Notes: generated from the sequence alone by a model not told the origin. A DNA stretch of 44,194 nucleotides from Flavobacteriales bacterium (GCA_018401455.1 JAGYKU010000022.1:1-44194), one strand, 5' to 3'; shown: positions 1 through 8,966, numbered from the stretch's first letter. Numbers and translations are program-made.

Positions 1-175
1 GTAAGAAAATAAATATCTTAAAAAACGAATTTAAAAAACGATATTTACAAATAATACTATAGACAATATTTTCTTTGAAAACTTTCATTCTATCAAAATT
101 ATATAAAAAAGGAGTTTAAAACTATACTTTTAGACCAACTAAAGTAAACTATAGATAAATTAAGATATAAAGGAC

Positions 176-1429
176 TTAATACCCATACTTTCCTTTCCAA
201 ACCTGTGCTAAAAATCTTTTTAGTTCTTCCTCTCTTTTGGTTGAGGAGGGTTTGTAAAAGGCAGTATTGCTGATTTCTTTGGGTAGAAACTCCTGTTTAT
301 GCAACTCGTTTTCAGGGGTTTGATGTGAATAAACATATTCTTTCCCGTAGCCCAATTCTTTCATCAATTTGGTGGGGGCGTTTCTCAAATGAATCGGAAC
401 ACTTAAATCTCCAGTTTGTCTTACCATTTCTTGGGCTTCATTTATGGCAACATAACTGGCGTTGCTTTTGGCAGATGTAGCCAAATAAATAGCGCATTGT
501 GATAAAATAATTCTACTTTCTGGCCAGCCAATTTTACTCACGGCATCAAAACAAGTATTTGCCATAATCAAAGCGGTGGGATTGGCATTCCCAATATCTT
601 CTGAAGCCAAAATGAGCATTCTTCTTGCGATAAATTTGGGGTCTTCGCCTCCTTCTATCATTCTCGCCATCCAATAGACCGCACCATTCGGATCACTTCC
701 TCTTATGGACTTTATAAAGGCACTGATGATATCGTAATGTTGCTCTCCACTTTTGTCGTATCTAGCAGGGTTTTGCGTAATATTTTGAAATACAAATTCA
801 TCTGTAATCGTGTTCTCTCCTGAAGGTAAAGATTGAACAGAAATTTCGAGAATATTTAGCAATTTTCTAGCATCACCACCAGATAAATGAATGAGGGCAT
901 CGTATTCCTGAACTTTCACTTTTTTAGCACTTAAATAAGCATCTTTTTGAATGGACTTATCTATTAGCGCTATCAAATCTTCTTTGGTGTGATGTTCCAA
1001 AACAAAAACTTGACTTCTCGACAAAAGTGCAGAAATCACTTCAAAAGATGGGTTTTCTGTGGTGGCACCAATTAGTGTAATGATTCCTTTTTCTACCGCA
1101 CCCAACAATGCATCTTGTTGTGATTTGCTAAATCTATGAATTTCATCAATAAATAAAACTGCATTTCCACTGCCAAACATGCCTTCTCTTTTCACTTTTT
1201 CGATAACTTCTCGAATATCCTTCACCCCAGAATTAATAGCTGATAAATTAAAAAATGTTCTGTTGAGTGTTTGGGTAATAATATGAGCCAATGTAGTTTT
1301 ACCTACTCCGGGAGGTCCCCACAATATCATAGAAGGAATCGAACCAGACTCAATAGCATTTCTCAATGGTTTTCCTTTTCCTATTAGATGCTGCTGTCCG
1401 ATGTAATCGTCCAATGTAATAGGACGCAT
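176..1429 (-). CDS. rarA: Replication-associated recombination protein A (RarA/MgsA AAA+ ATPase)
   Basis: Clamp-loader-like AAA+ ATPase that acts at stalled replication forks. The 417-residue product carries Walker A WGPPGVGKTT (about residues 37-46), Walker B LFIDEIHRF (about 91-99), the sensor segment GATTENPSF, and the helical C-terminal MgsA/RarA domain ending in VWKGKYGY. Length fits the family. The first ATG gives MRPITLDDYIGQQHL. However, the codons just upstream (1430-1444) read PLAER in frame, which is the conserved family N-terminus PLAERMRP, and that extension runs back to a TAA at 1478-1480 without ATG, GTG or TTG. The true start is therefore either this ATG or a rare AUC/AUA codon. 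The identification is secure; the start is not. It lies downstream of, and in the same frame as, the lipoprotein gene ending at 1478. Confidence 0.93.
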   Translation of the reverse strand: MRPITLDDYIGQQHLIGKGKPLRNAIESGSIPSMILWGPPGVGKTTLAHIITQTLNRTFFNLSAINSGVKDIREVIEKVKREGMFGSGNAVLFIDEIHRFSKSQQDALLGAVEKGIITLIGATTENPSFEVISALLSRSQVFVLEHHTKEDLIALIDKSIQKDAYLSAKKVKVQEYDALIHLSGGDARKLLNILEISVQSLPSGENTITDEFVFQNITQNPARYDKSGEQHYDIISAFIKSIRGSDPNGAVYWMARMIEGGEDPKFIARRMLILASEDIGNANPTALIMANTCFDAVSKIGWPESRIILSQCAIYLATSAKSNASYVAINEAQEMVRQTGDLSVPIHLRNAPTKLMKELGYGKEYVYSHQTPENELHKQEFLPKEISNTAFYKPSSTKREEELKRFLAQVWKGKYGY

Positions 1430-1477
1430 CCTTTCTGCTAGCGGTATGTGTTGATTTGAGTTGATGGATTTATAGTT

Positions 1478-2020
1478 TTATTTTGGTAGTTCTTCACCTT
1501 CTACCACTTTGGAAACTTTGCCTTTATTGTAGTAAACTTCTTTTTCAATCTCTCCTTGGTTATTGAAATACAACCATTGTCCATCGTACTTTCCATTGAA
1601 GTAATAACCAATATATAGCATTTGTCCATTAGGAGTTTTTGCCATACATTTTCCGTTTAAAACACCGTTTGAGTATTCATTTTCACTTTGTAAAATTCCA
1701 TTGGGATGGTAAGCCGTCCAAACGCCTTCTCTTTTGCCATTAACTATTGTTCCCATTACTTTGATGGTACTATCAGGGTAAAAGAATTGATAATCGCCAT
1801 CACTAAGATTGTCTGTGTCGTAGGTGTCGCTTATGATTACATCTCCGGGATTGGCGTCTGCTTTTAGGGAGTCTAATAAAATATCAGAACTTGATTTTTC
1901 AATGTTTATTGGATTGGTTGTAGTAGCTTTTACCTGAGTTCTATCTTCTTCATTTTTACACCCACTGATAAAAATGACAAAAAATAAAAGCGCCAATATT
2001 GTTGATGATTTGTGAACCAT
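1478..2020 (-). CDS. Lipoprotein with MORN-type (YwqK-like) repeats
   Basis: 180-residue exported lipoprotein. The signal peptide MVHKSSTILALLFFVIFISG ends at a lipobox Cys (residue 21, SGC). Residues about 70-170 form four to five repeats of the pattern GxYxxFYPDGxIxxxGxYxNGKxxGxWxxY, for example NGKREGVWTAYHPNG and FNGKYDGQWLYFNNQG, matching the MORN_2 family. These proteins are often auto-named antitoxin YwqK, but no toxin partner is visible here. It probably sits in the periplasm, anchored to a membrane. Function unknown. Confidence 0.75.
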   Translation of the reverse strand: MVHKSSTILALLFFVIFISGCKNEEDRTQVKATTTNPINIEKSSSDILLDSLKADANPGDVIISDTYDTDNLSDGDYQFFYPDSTIKVMGTIVNGKREGVWTAYHPNGILQSENEYSNGVLNGKCMAKTPNGQMLYIGYYFNGKYDGQWLYFNNQGEIEKEVYYNKGKVSKVVEGEELPK

Positions 2021-2097
2021 TGTTTTCTTGATTTTTAATATACAAAGATAGGTAAACAGATGAAAAAAGAGAGATATGTTATTTGAAATTTGAATTC

Positions 2098-2134
2098 AAA
2101 AAAAATGACTGTCATTTTCACAACAGTCATTTTT
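2098..2134 (-). terminator. Rho-independent terminator downstream of the DUF5684 gene
   Basis: A perfect 12-bp inverted repeat (2101-2112 and 2123-2134, arm AAAAATGACTGT) with a 10-nt loop. Read on the minus strand it ends in a T run, 20 nt beyond the stop of the gene at 2155. A-rich and T-rich arms on both sides would let it act in both directions. Confidence 0.75.
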
Positions 2135-2154
2135 AAACTTTAAAAAAGAATTTT

Positions 2155-2520
2155 CTATGAATCTAAAATGTCAGGATCTGACATATCCATAGCATCTTCA
2201 TATTGGGCATCTCCAAATCCAAGAATAGGCCAAAATATTGGTGCTAATAAAGCCATTCCAACACCAAAACCAGTTTCTTTACCAAACTTTTTTGCTATTT
2301 CGATATTGATTACAAATAGCGCAATGTAATTGATTAATGGAATAAAAAATAAAACAACCCACCACATAGGTTTTTTTGAAATCTCAACCATCACAATTAA
2401 ATTATAAATAGGCACAATTGCAGCCCATCCTGGTTTTCCTGCTTTGCTAAATACTTTCCAAAAACCGGCAATAACAACAACAATTATTGCCAAATAAATA
2501 ATAATAAGTAAAATTTCCAT
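2155..2520 (-). CDS. DUF5684 family small membrane protein
   Basis: 121 residues, strongly hydrophobic. Helices are expected at about residues 2-23, 32-48, 50-72 and 84-101. The segments KAGKPGWAAIVPIYNLIVMVE, cut by charged residues, and FGKETGFGVGMALLAPIFWPILGFGDAQY are typical of the DUF5684 family seen in Bacteroidota, sometimes fused to signal peptidase I. No catalytic residues are seen. It is a single gene with its own terminator. Start is the only ATG before the first helix. Confidence 0.72.
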   Translation of the reverse strand: MEILLIIIYLAIIVVVIAGFWKVFSKAGKPGWAAIVPIYNLIVMVEISKKPMWWVVLFFIPLINYIALFVINIEIAKKFGKETGFGVGMALLAPIFWPILGFGDAQYEDAMDMSDPDILDS

Positions 2521-2605
2521 AGTTTATAAGTTTTAGTTAATAATTACACAAACATAAGAAAAATATTTAATTACAAATAAAAAAATTAAAGTGTTTTAAT
2601 TTTTT

Positions 2606-3485
2606 TTACTTATAATTAATATTCTTAATCGACTTACTCATAGGCACATCCTTGTGGCTCTTGTATGTTCCCAAAATTTTGTCGCCAATATTATTGGTAA
2701 TGCCCCACCAATAATTTTCATTTCTGTAATGATGTAATTGATGCGCTGTTTTGAGTTTGTTGCTCCAAGGAAAGATGTGTTTGTATCCAGGTATATGATG
2801 TCCTAAGTGCATCCATTCGTAATGTAGATAATAAACAATTACACCCAACAAAAAAACTGTTGCAATGCTTAAATTAAAAGTTAATAAAAGTGCCAATCCA
2901 AATAAGGCAACAAACAATATAATTACCGACAAAATTGGCGCAAAAATCAAAGGGACATGATTTGGATCTTCGTGGTGTCCGTAATGTAATACATTCATAA
3001 AATCTCTTAATGCCTTCATGTTTCTTGCCCAACCATATCCAATGATCATTGAGTTTTTGCTCTCGTCAATTTTAAGTACTTGCATTTTTTTTGGCTCTCC
3101 AAACATTTCGGAATCTATCCAATCTCTTTTTTTAAGGTTTTTTTGAAGCGGAACTTCTTTTACATTTCCAATTTGAGCGTGAAGAATATACTTATGGGCA
3201 AACCACTCAAAAAATGGAGCGATAATTATGGGGGCAAACAATACGTACCAATGTTCTTGAATGAAGTTGAATTTAAAAGCAATAAACTCCTACTGCTATT
3301 CCAATAGCAATATAAGTCCATACAGATGGATGTTTGAAATAATGTGCGGCTACTTTTTCATTGTTTTTTGTATTTGTTAATAAAAGCAGCGTGTGTAGTA
3401 ACATCAAAATTACAAAAAAATAAACTCGAAAAGAAGAAAAATTTGAAAATTCTGAGAAAAAAAGTATAATATTATCTATGCTCAA
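2606..3485 (-). pseudogene. Fatty acid hydroxylase / sterol desaturase family protein, frameshifted
   Basis: Membrane di-iron hydroxylase of the PF04116 type. The histidine clusters are intact: HKYILH, HYGHHEDPNH, HLGHH and HQLHHYRNENYWWG. The reading frame from ATG 3485 encodes the N-terminal membrane part and stops at 3273 after GIAVGVYCF. The rest of the protein (KFNFIQEHWYVLFAPIIIAPF onward) is in another frame. Removing one A from 3281-3282 joins them as GVYAFKFNFIQEHW, so a single base breaks the gene. The downstream frame has no ATG, only TTG at 3241. It could be a real null allele or a sequence error. Confidence 0.8.
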
Positions 3486-4091
3486 AAAAATGTCTCAAAC
3501 CAAGGCTTATATTTCTAAGCGGAGCAAACCTCAAAACTGCTGTTTGTCTTGTAATATTACCTATTCCAACAAAGTCTCTAAAATAACCAAATCCAGAACT
3601 GTATTGCATAAACAGTGAGAGATTCTCTTTCAAAGCATATCCCGCACCAACATAAGGCGCAATTCCCACACTGTAATCATCTCATGAAAGGGACTCAGCT
3701 TAACTTTCTCAAAAGACATGGAATAAAATAAATCACCGCCTACTAAAAATAAAAATTGTTTTTATAAAAATGCTTTCAACTCCAATGGTAAAATTAAAAG
3801 GAATAAAGTCGTGCTGTGTCAAATTTCCTTGAGGGCTTCTGCTATAATTGAAAGAAATGCTTGCTCTATAAAAACTTTTTACTTGAATATTGCGCATAAT
3901 CAAAATACACTTGAGGTCTATAAGCGTTGCTCATTGTAATTCCCTCTAATAAATTACTTATCCCATAACCAAAACTTCGATTAAACTTGGATAAAACTAT
4001 CTGTTTTGTATCTGTCGTGTTGAGACCATGATATGGTAAAACTGAGAAAAAGGAATCCTAAAAGTATTGAAAAACGTCTAATTGTAAACAT
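3472..4091 (-). pseudogene. Outer-membrane beta-barrel protein remnant
   Basis: Starts at ATG 4091 with a good signal peptide (MFTIRRFSILLGFLFLSFTI, then SWSQ), then breaks. Pieces in alternating frames read RSFGYGISNLLEGI, SNAYRPQVYFDYAQ, SFYRASISFNYSRS, IPFNFTIGVES, FYFLVGGDLFYSMSFEKV and finally the open 65-residue C-terminus GIAPYVGAGYALKENLSLF up to LGLRHFFEHR. The amphipathic strands and the terminal pattern resemble small barrels such as the lipid A deacylase/acyloxyacyl hydrolase type, but that assignment is weak. Several indels mean it cannot make a full product. Its start overlaps the end of the neighbouring lipoprotein remnant, so the two were once one operon. Confidence 0.7.
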
Positions 4092-4497
4092 GCAATTGAT
4101 TGTTATCTGGGTAAAAGTTGTATTGTATTGATATAAACAAAAGTGGCCGGCCCTTCAATAACTGATCCATCAAAAATATGATATTTGGGCTATCACAATC
4201 ACAATTAATTGTAAACCCTGTGCTGTCAACTACGCCTGCTCCAAGCCTTGTCTACATTGTAAAGTACATCTTCTTTCGTACGTTTATTTTATCATACGTT
4301 TGTCTATACAAAATAATTCCGTTGTTTCCACCTGTAGCATATACCCAACCTCAATATTCAAATTCGAATAGGCAGGCAAAGATGTGTTGATGTATAAAAT
4401 CAACAGGCGCATAAGGCATTTGATTTCTATTTCTATTGCACCCTGAAAGCAGCAATAACAAAATAACCAAACTTAAAAATATACTTGTACTTTTCAT
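4078..4497 (-). pseudogene. Bacteroidota lipoprotein remnant (multiple frameshifts)
   Basis: ATG 4497 opens MKSTSIFLSLVILLLLLSGC, a lipoprotein signal with Cys 20, followed by NRNRNQMPYAPVD. The reading then passes through other frames: YINTSLPAYSNLNI, GWVYATGGNNGIILYR, VDSTGFTINCDCDS, IFDGSVIEGPATF and QYNFYPDNNQLHVYN. In order these match a common Bacteroidota lipoprotein family with a cysteine-rich centre and a GSVxxGPAT motif. At least three indels and an in-frame TGA make it a pseudogene. The intact function of the family is not known to me. Confidence 0.72.
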
Positions 4498-4641
4498 GTA
4501 TTTGTGTTTTTAATATTATACGATATTAAAACGTAAAATAATAAACAAATGATATTCAAGTTTCAACAAAAAGTGATTTTCACTTGTAAAGTTAATGATT
4601 TTCTTTTAAATTTACTGTTATTATTTAAAAATTAATTCAAA

Positions 4642-4921
4642 ATGAAATATTGGATGGTCATAGTGTTTTTTATTGGTATGTCGAGTTTTTACAAGTATTT
4701 CATACGCTCAAGAAGAGCCTGTGAATAAGCATTTTGAAAAAAAGAAAAAGGAAAGAGAAAGTGAGGCTGAAAAAGCTGAAAAAGAAATTCTGAAAAAACA
4801 CGAAGACATCCAAACAAAAAACACTAAAAAAATGATGAAAGAGTCTAAAAAGAAATCCAAAAGACTCAAAAAAGGAAAGTCTAACGAGCCTTTTTACAAA
4901 AAGTGGTTTATTAAGAAGTAA
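4642..4921 (+). pseudogene. Small Lys/Glu-rich exported protein, frameshift in signal peptide
   Basis: The body from about 4700 is open: QEEPVNKHFEKKKK, then Lys/Glu-rich coiled-coil-like sequence ending NEPFYKKWFIKK, a C-terminus I associate with a conserved small exported protein of Bacteroidota. ATG 4642 encodes MKYWMVIVFFIGMSSF in a different frame. Dropping one T from the run 4686-4690 gives MSSFTSISYAQEEP, a complete signal peptide with cleavage after SYA. Without that correction the body could only start at TTG 4673, which lacks a proper signal. It may be a sequencing indel. Function unknown. Confidence 0.6.
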
Positions 4922-5091
4922 AACTTTTTGTACAAGGTATTATGTTTTAGGTACAATGTATTTTATAAATTACAACTAACGAAGAAACTTTAAGACTGAA
5001 GAGAAAAACTTTTGTAAAAAGTACAAGGCCTTTGTTATTGGGTAAAGTGAATTAAATTTATTACTAGACCTAAACAAAGTAATTGTAATCT

Positions 5092-6459
5092 TTACATTTC
5101 TCTCCTCATCATTTTCTGTAGTCCTTTGTGTAAAAAGTAATAACAAACCGCTGCGCTCAAAATATCTGCAATAGTGAAAGAGTACCAAATCCCATTGAGT
5201 CCCCAATACTTAGGCAGAACTACTACAAACGGAACTAGAAAGAAAAGTTGTTTGGTAAGTGTCAGCAATAATGCTGGAATTGCTTTCCCTAATGCTTGAT
5301 AATAACTGGCTCCAACTAACTGAAAAACAACCAAAAAAGAGCCCATAAAGACATAAAATATAGCTTTGGATGTTTCTGGAATAATATCAAGTGATTTTTC
5401 ATCCACAAATAAATACGGAATTTGGTCGCTAAAAAGCAATAATAATCCACATAGAAAAGATGCTATAAAAAACCCAGAAATATTTGATAATCTTATAACC
5501 TCTTGTACCCTATCGAATCTTTTTGCACCATAATTATACCCTGCAATAGGAACTAAACCTTGAGCAATACCAATGAGAGGGAAAAATGCAAACATTGAAA
5601 TACGGGTTGCAATGGCATACACACTTATGGCATTTTCTCCACCGATTCCGTCCAAATTGCCATATACAAATAGCGTATGATTCAATAAGACCACCAAAAT
5701 GCTTATACTTCCTTGCCTTACTATACTTACAGAGCCAATGCCTACAATTTCTTTTACAATAGCTTTTCTTAATTTAAAAAGATGGGGCATTACTTTTAAT
5801 TCTCCTTTTCCTGATAAATAAAAGTATAAAATATATCCTCCAGAAGAAAAGAATGAAATCGTAGTTGCCCAAGCAGCGCCTTCCATTCCCCAATCAAATC
5901 CATAGATGAAAATGGCATCCAAAATCATATTCAAAATAGAAGGAATCAAAAGCACCATCATCGCTTGATTGGCTTTGCCTTCGGCTCTTAAATTATTGTT
6001 TCCTGTCATTGCCAAAGACAAAAAAGGAACTCCAATCATGGTGATGGAATAATAAATTTCTGAAGGTTCTTTTAGTGCGCCCACAGCTCCAAAAAGTAAT
6101 AAAATTTGGTCTTTGAAAATAAAACTTATCAAAGCAAAAAAGGAAATAACAATCAAGGCCAATGAAATCTGATTGTTGAAAGCCAAATTGGCTCTCTCTC
6201 TATCTTTTGCTCCGAAAGCTCTTGAAACTATTGAAGCGCCTCCAATTCCTATCGCCATTCCAAAAGAGGACATCAAAAACGCAATTGGTGTAACAATACT
6301 CACTGCGCCAACTCCAAACTTACCCACAAATTGACCAACAAAAATAGTGTCAACCAACATATTGATGGCCATCAAAGCAAAACCAATGGCTGCTGGCACT
6401 GCTTGTTGAATCAATAATTTAGAGATTTTTTCTGTTCCTAATAATTCGGACTTACTCAT
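5092..6459 (-). CDS. MATE family multidrug/Na+ (H+) antiporter
   Basis: 455 residues with about twelve predicted transmembrane helices arranged as two MatE halves. The N-terminus LLIQQAVPAAIGFALMAINM and the segment FVGKFGVGAVSIVTPIAFLM are typical of the family; the second half begins about residue 235 with IVGIGSVSIVRQGSIS. It exports cationic compounds using an ion gradient. Its ATG overlaps the stop of the phosphoesterase gene (ATGA at 6456-6459), so translation is probably coupled. As the last gene of a marR-led operon, it is a plausible target of the MarR-type regulator. Substrate unknown. Confidence 0.9.
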   Translation of the reverse strand: MSKSELLGTEKISKLLIQQAVPAAIGFALMAINMLVDTIFVGQFVGKFGVGAVSIVTPIAFLMSSFGMAIGIGGASIVSRAFGAKDRERANLAFNNQISLALIVISFFALISFIFKDQILLLFGAVGALKEPSEIYYSITMIGVPFLSLAMTGNNNLRAEGKANQAMMVLLIPSILNMILDAIFIYGFDWGMEGAAWATTISFFSSGGYILYFYLSGKGELKVMPHLFKLRKAIVKEIVGIGSVSIVRQGSISILVVLLNHTLFVYGNLDGIGGENAISVYAIATRISMFAFFPLIGIAQGLVPIAGYNYGAKRFDRVQEVIRLSNISGFFIASFLCGLLLLFSDQIPYLFVDEKSLDIIPETSKAIFYVFMGSFLVVFQLVGASYYQALGKAIPALLLTLTKQLFFLVPFVVVLPKYWGLNGIWYSFTIADILSAAVCYYFLHKGLQKMMRREM

Positions 6460-7723
6460 GAAACATCCGAATTTAATTCAATGACAGTGATTTCTGGCCA
6501 AATCCCAACTCTACCGGGCATTCCTAAAAACCCAAAACCTCTATTGACATATAAAAATTGATTTTTCTTTTCGTAAAGTCCCGCCCATCTTGGATATTTA
6601 TATTTTACTGGGCTCCACTTAATCCCTGGAATTTCTATTCCAAACTGCATTCCATGCGTATGTCCAGATAAAGTTAAATCTATTTGTTTGAAATGATCTA
6701 CAACTTCCGCATCCCAATGACTTGGATCGTGAGACATTAACAAGGTGAAATTATCGTCAACCCCTTCAAGAGCTTTTTGTAAATCCCCATGTTGTGGAAA
6801 TGGAGGTAATCCCCAATTTTCAACACCTACCAAATTAAAATGTTGACCTTCTTTTTCAATTTTAATGTTTTCGTTTCTCAACAAATGAAATCCTAAGTCT
6901 TTATGTTTTTGAATAAATCTTTCGAAATTTTCTTTCTTTGCATTATCACTTTCCCAAGGAAAATAATCTCCATAATCATGATTTCCAGTAATGCTAAAAA
7001 TGCCGTCTTTTGCATTTATCCCTCTCAAAACAGACAAGTAAGCATCTACTTCTTCTGCCCTATCATTTACCAAGTCTCCTGTAAATAATACCAAATCCGG
7101 ATTTTGAGCATTGATCATATCAATTCCTTTTTTAACTTGTTCAGGACTATCAAAAGAACCTGCATGAATGTCGCTAATATGTACTATTTTGTAGCCATCA
7201 AAAATTTTAGGAAGGTTTTTAAAAGACAGTTTTTCTTTTTTGACTTTATAATTATATTTACCTACTGTAATTCCATAAATCAAAGAGAAAAATGGTAGAG
7301 CTGCTAATCCCAAACCTGCTTTAATTAAAAAAGACCTTCTGCCTTCTAAAGTAAGTTCACCATCAAAACTACTGTTCAATTTCATTAATTTATCCGAAAC
7401 CCAAACAAGAAATCTTGAAGTATCTATAAGAACTAAAATTCCAGAAAATATAAGTTTGCTAACAATCACTGTAAAAGAAAGTCCAATAAACAAATTCATT
7501 GCTAATGTTCTTTGTACAAAAGGTAAATTATTTTTACCCATATTATACATAGCGGTAAAAATGGCAAACAATACAAAAGCAATAGACAAGCAAGATTGAT
7601 AATATAATATATTAATGCATTTTTATTGTCTTTGAGAATAACTTTTAAGTTGAAATAGATATACAACTCTGCCAACCCATAAATCAAAATGATTATTAAA
7701 AATATGATTACTCTTGAACTCAT
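6456..7723 (-). pseudogene. Membrane-anchored calcineurin-like metallophosphoesterase, frameshifted N-terminus
   Basis: The catalytic domain is intact: HISDIHAGS, FTGDLVND, ITGNHDYGD, LMSHDPSHW and SGHTHGMQFG hold the two-metal ligands of the PF00149 fold, like YaeI/YkuE enzymes that act on membrane lipids. ATG 7723 gives MSSRVIIFLIIILIYGLAEL and membrane helices up to NALIYY, then loses frame; the remaining helices (SIAFVLFAIFTAMYNMG) and the catalytic part are in another frame that is open from 7622 but has only TTG 7589. A 2-base change in the AT repeat at about 7595-7612 would restore one protein of about 420 residues. ATG 7723 overlaps the nitroreductase stop (ATGA), supporting that start. 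Confidence 0.78.
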
Positions 7724-8352
7724 ATATTGATAATGTATTCAGATAAAGGAACTCTAACTTTAGGTAAATTTTGATTCGCGTCTTCTGCTGCTCTATATCC
7801 AATAGGAAGCATCAAAACAGGAAATAGATTTAATTTTTGTAATTCTAAAATTTCCGAAACTTGTTCGGGAACAAACCCCTCCATAGGGCAACTATCCACT
7901 TGTTCTAACGCACATGCAGTAAGCATCGTGCCTAAAGTTATATACGCTTGTTTAGCAGCCCAGTTGACTCTTGAATTATCGTCTTTTAAATTTGTAATCC
8001 ACTTATTTATTGAATTCTCAAATCCTGCTAAATTTTCGATCGGCAAATTTCTTGTAGTTGAAATTCTTTGGATATATTGATTTACTCTTTCGGTGCTAAA
8101 ATTGGCATCTACACACAGCACCAATAAATGACTCGCGTCCGTAACTTGAGATTGGTTGAAACTTGCGCTTCTTATCTTTTCTCTCAAATGACTCGGCCTA
8201 ACATTTATAATTTTTATAGGCTGAAAACCTAATGATGTCGCGGTTAAATTGGCTGCAGATAAAATTCTCTGAACGATTTCTTCAGGAACTGTTTTGGTGG
8301 CATCAAATTTCTTGGTAGCATACCTCCACTTTAATGAATTGATATATTCCAT
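7720..8352 (-). CDS. NAD(P)H-dependent nitroreductase family flavoprotein
   Basis: 210 residues matching FMN-dependent nitroreductases of the NfsB type. The N-terminal WRYATKKFDATKTVP (Arg/Lys contacts to FMN phosphate), the AANLTATSLGFQPIKI segment, and the C-terminal VLMLPIGYRAAEDAN and PKVRVPLSEYI are family signatures. It reduces nitroaromatics, quinones or related electrophiles in the cytoplasm. It lies 2 nt after the marR stop and overlaps the phosphoesterase start by ATGA. MarR plus nitroreductase plus MATE suggests a response to a redox-active or toxic small molecule (inference). Confidence 0.88.
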   Translation of the reverse strand: MEYINSLKWRYATKKFDATKTVPEEIVQRILSAANLTATSLGFQPIKIINVRPSHLREKIRSASFNQSQVTDASHLLVLCVDANFSTERVNQYIQRISTTRNLPIENLAGFENSINKWITNLKDDNSRVNWAAKQAYITLGTMLTACALEQVDSCPMEGFVPEQVSEILELQKLNLFPVLMLPIGYRAAEDANQNLPKVRVPLSEYIINI

Positions 8353-8354
8353 AA

Positions 8355-8807
8355 CTACCCTCTTAACTGATCCATCAAAGCAGAAAGTTTTTTGGCTTCT
8401 TTCTTTGTTAAATTATTAGAGAATTTATCTGATATATCAAACGCTTTATCTTGATCTAATTTTTTTAAAAAATCCAATCCAGTTTTAGTTATTTTTACAA
8501 ATACCACTCTTCTATCTTCATCGCATCTTCGTCTTTCGACATATTCAGCAGAAATTAATTTGTCTGCCAAACGAGTTGTATTAGGCGATTTTTCTATCAT
8601 TCGGCTTTTTACATCATTCATTGCCATCCAGTCTTTGGCACCTCTCAAAATCCTTAGAATATTGTATTGTTGTGTGGTGATGTCGTACTTTTTTAGCGAA
8701 TCACTGTGGTGATTTTTGAGCCAATTAGCCGTAAACATAATATTTACAATCGCTCTTTGATGCTCTGATTCGAATTTGCTTTTAATTTCTTGATCTATTG
8801 TTGCCAT
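8355..8807 (-). CDS. MarR family winged-helix transcriptional regulator
   Basis: 150 residues. The winged-helix core spans about 45-120: YDITTQQYNILRILRG, then DVKSRMIEKSPNTTRLADKL as recognition region, and the wing with VERRRCDEDRRVVFVKITKTG, whose DxRR is the classic MarR wing motif. Terminal helices form the dimer interface. It probably represses its own operon: a perfect 8+8 palindrome lies 31 bases upstream of its start, over the promoter. The ligand is unknown. Confidence 0.92.
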   Translation of the reverse strand: MATIDQEIKSKFESEHQRAIVNIMFTANWLKNHHSDSLKKYDITTQQYNILRILRGAKDWMAMNDVKSRMIEKSPNTTRLADKLISAEYVERRRCDEDRRVVFVKITKTGLDFLKKLDQDKAFDISDKFSNNLTKKEAKKLSALMDQLRG

Positions 8808-8824
8808 AATATATACTTAAGCAA

Positions 8825-8832
8825 CAAAGTTA
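8825..8832 (-). promoter_or_regulatory. Predicted -7 box of the marR operon
   Basis: Minus-strand TAACTTTG fits the Bacteroidota TAnnTTTG element exactly, 18 nt before the marR ATG. The palindrome at 8838-8855 lies immediately upstream, where RNA polymerase would contact the -33 region. Confidence 0.6.
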
Positions 8833-8837
8833 TATAA

Positions 8838-8855
8838 TATTTTACAAGTAAAATA
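8838..8855. promoter_or_regulatory. Palindromic operator, probable MarR binding site
   Basis: TATTTTACAAGTAAAATA: two perfect 8-bp arms around a 2-bp centre, the size expected for a MarR dimer. It sits between the predicted -7 box and the -33 region, so binding would block polymerase. Confidence 0.65.
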
Positions 8856-8966
8856 CTTTTTTTAAACTATTTGTTATAATAAACTTTTAGCAGACAATAA
8901 TAACTCTCTTACTGAAAATAGAAATTAATTAAATACGAATTTACTGAAAATTTTATTACAAGAGAA

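Noticed and set aside
1-175. Gene or RNA in the first 175 bases
   Set aside because: Only AT-rich sequence with no frame, hairpin or motif that stands out.
1478-2020. YwqK antitoxin of a toxin-antitoxin pair
   Set aside because: The label comes from MORN_2 similarity only; it is a lipoprotein and has no toxin-like neighbour.
2606-3241. Hydroxylase as an intact 211-residue gene starting at TTG 3241
   Set aside because: The upstream frame supplies the missing membrane part, and a one-base correction joins both perfectly.
3273-3292. Programmed frameshift in the hydroxylase
   Set aside because: No slippery heptamer of a known type and no family precedent; a random indel is simpler.
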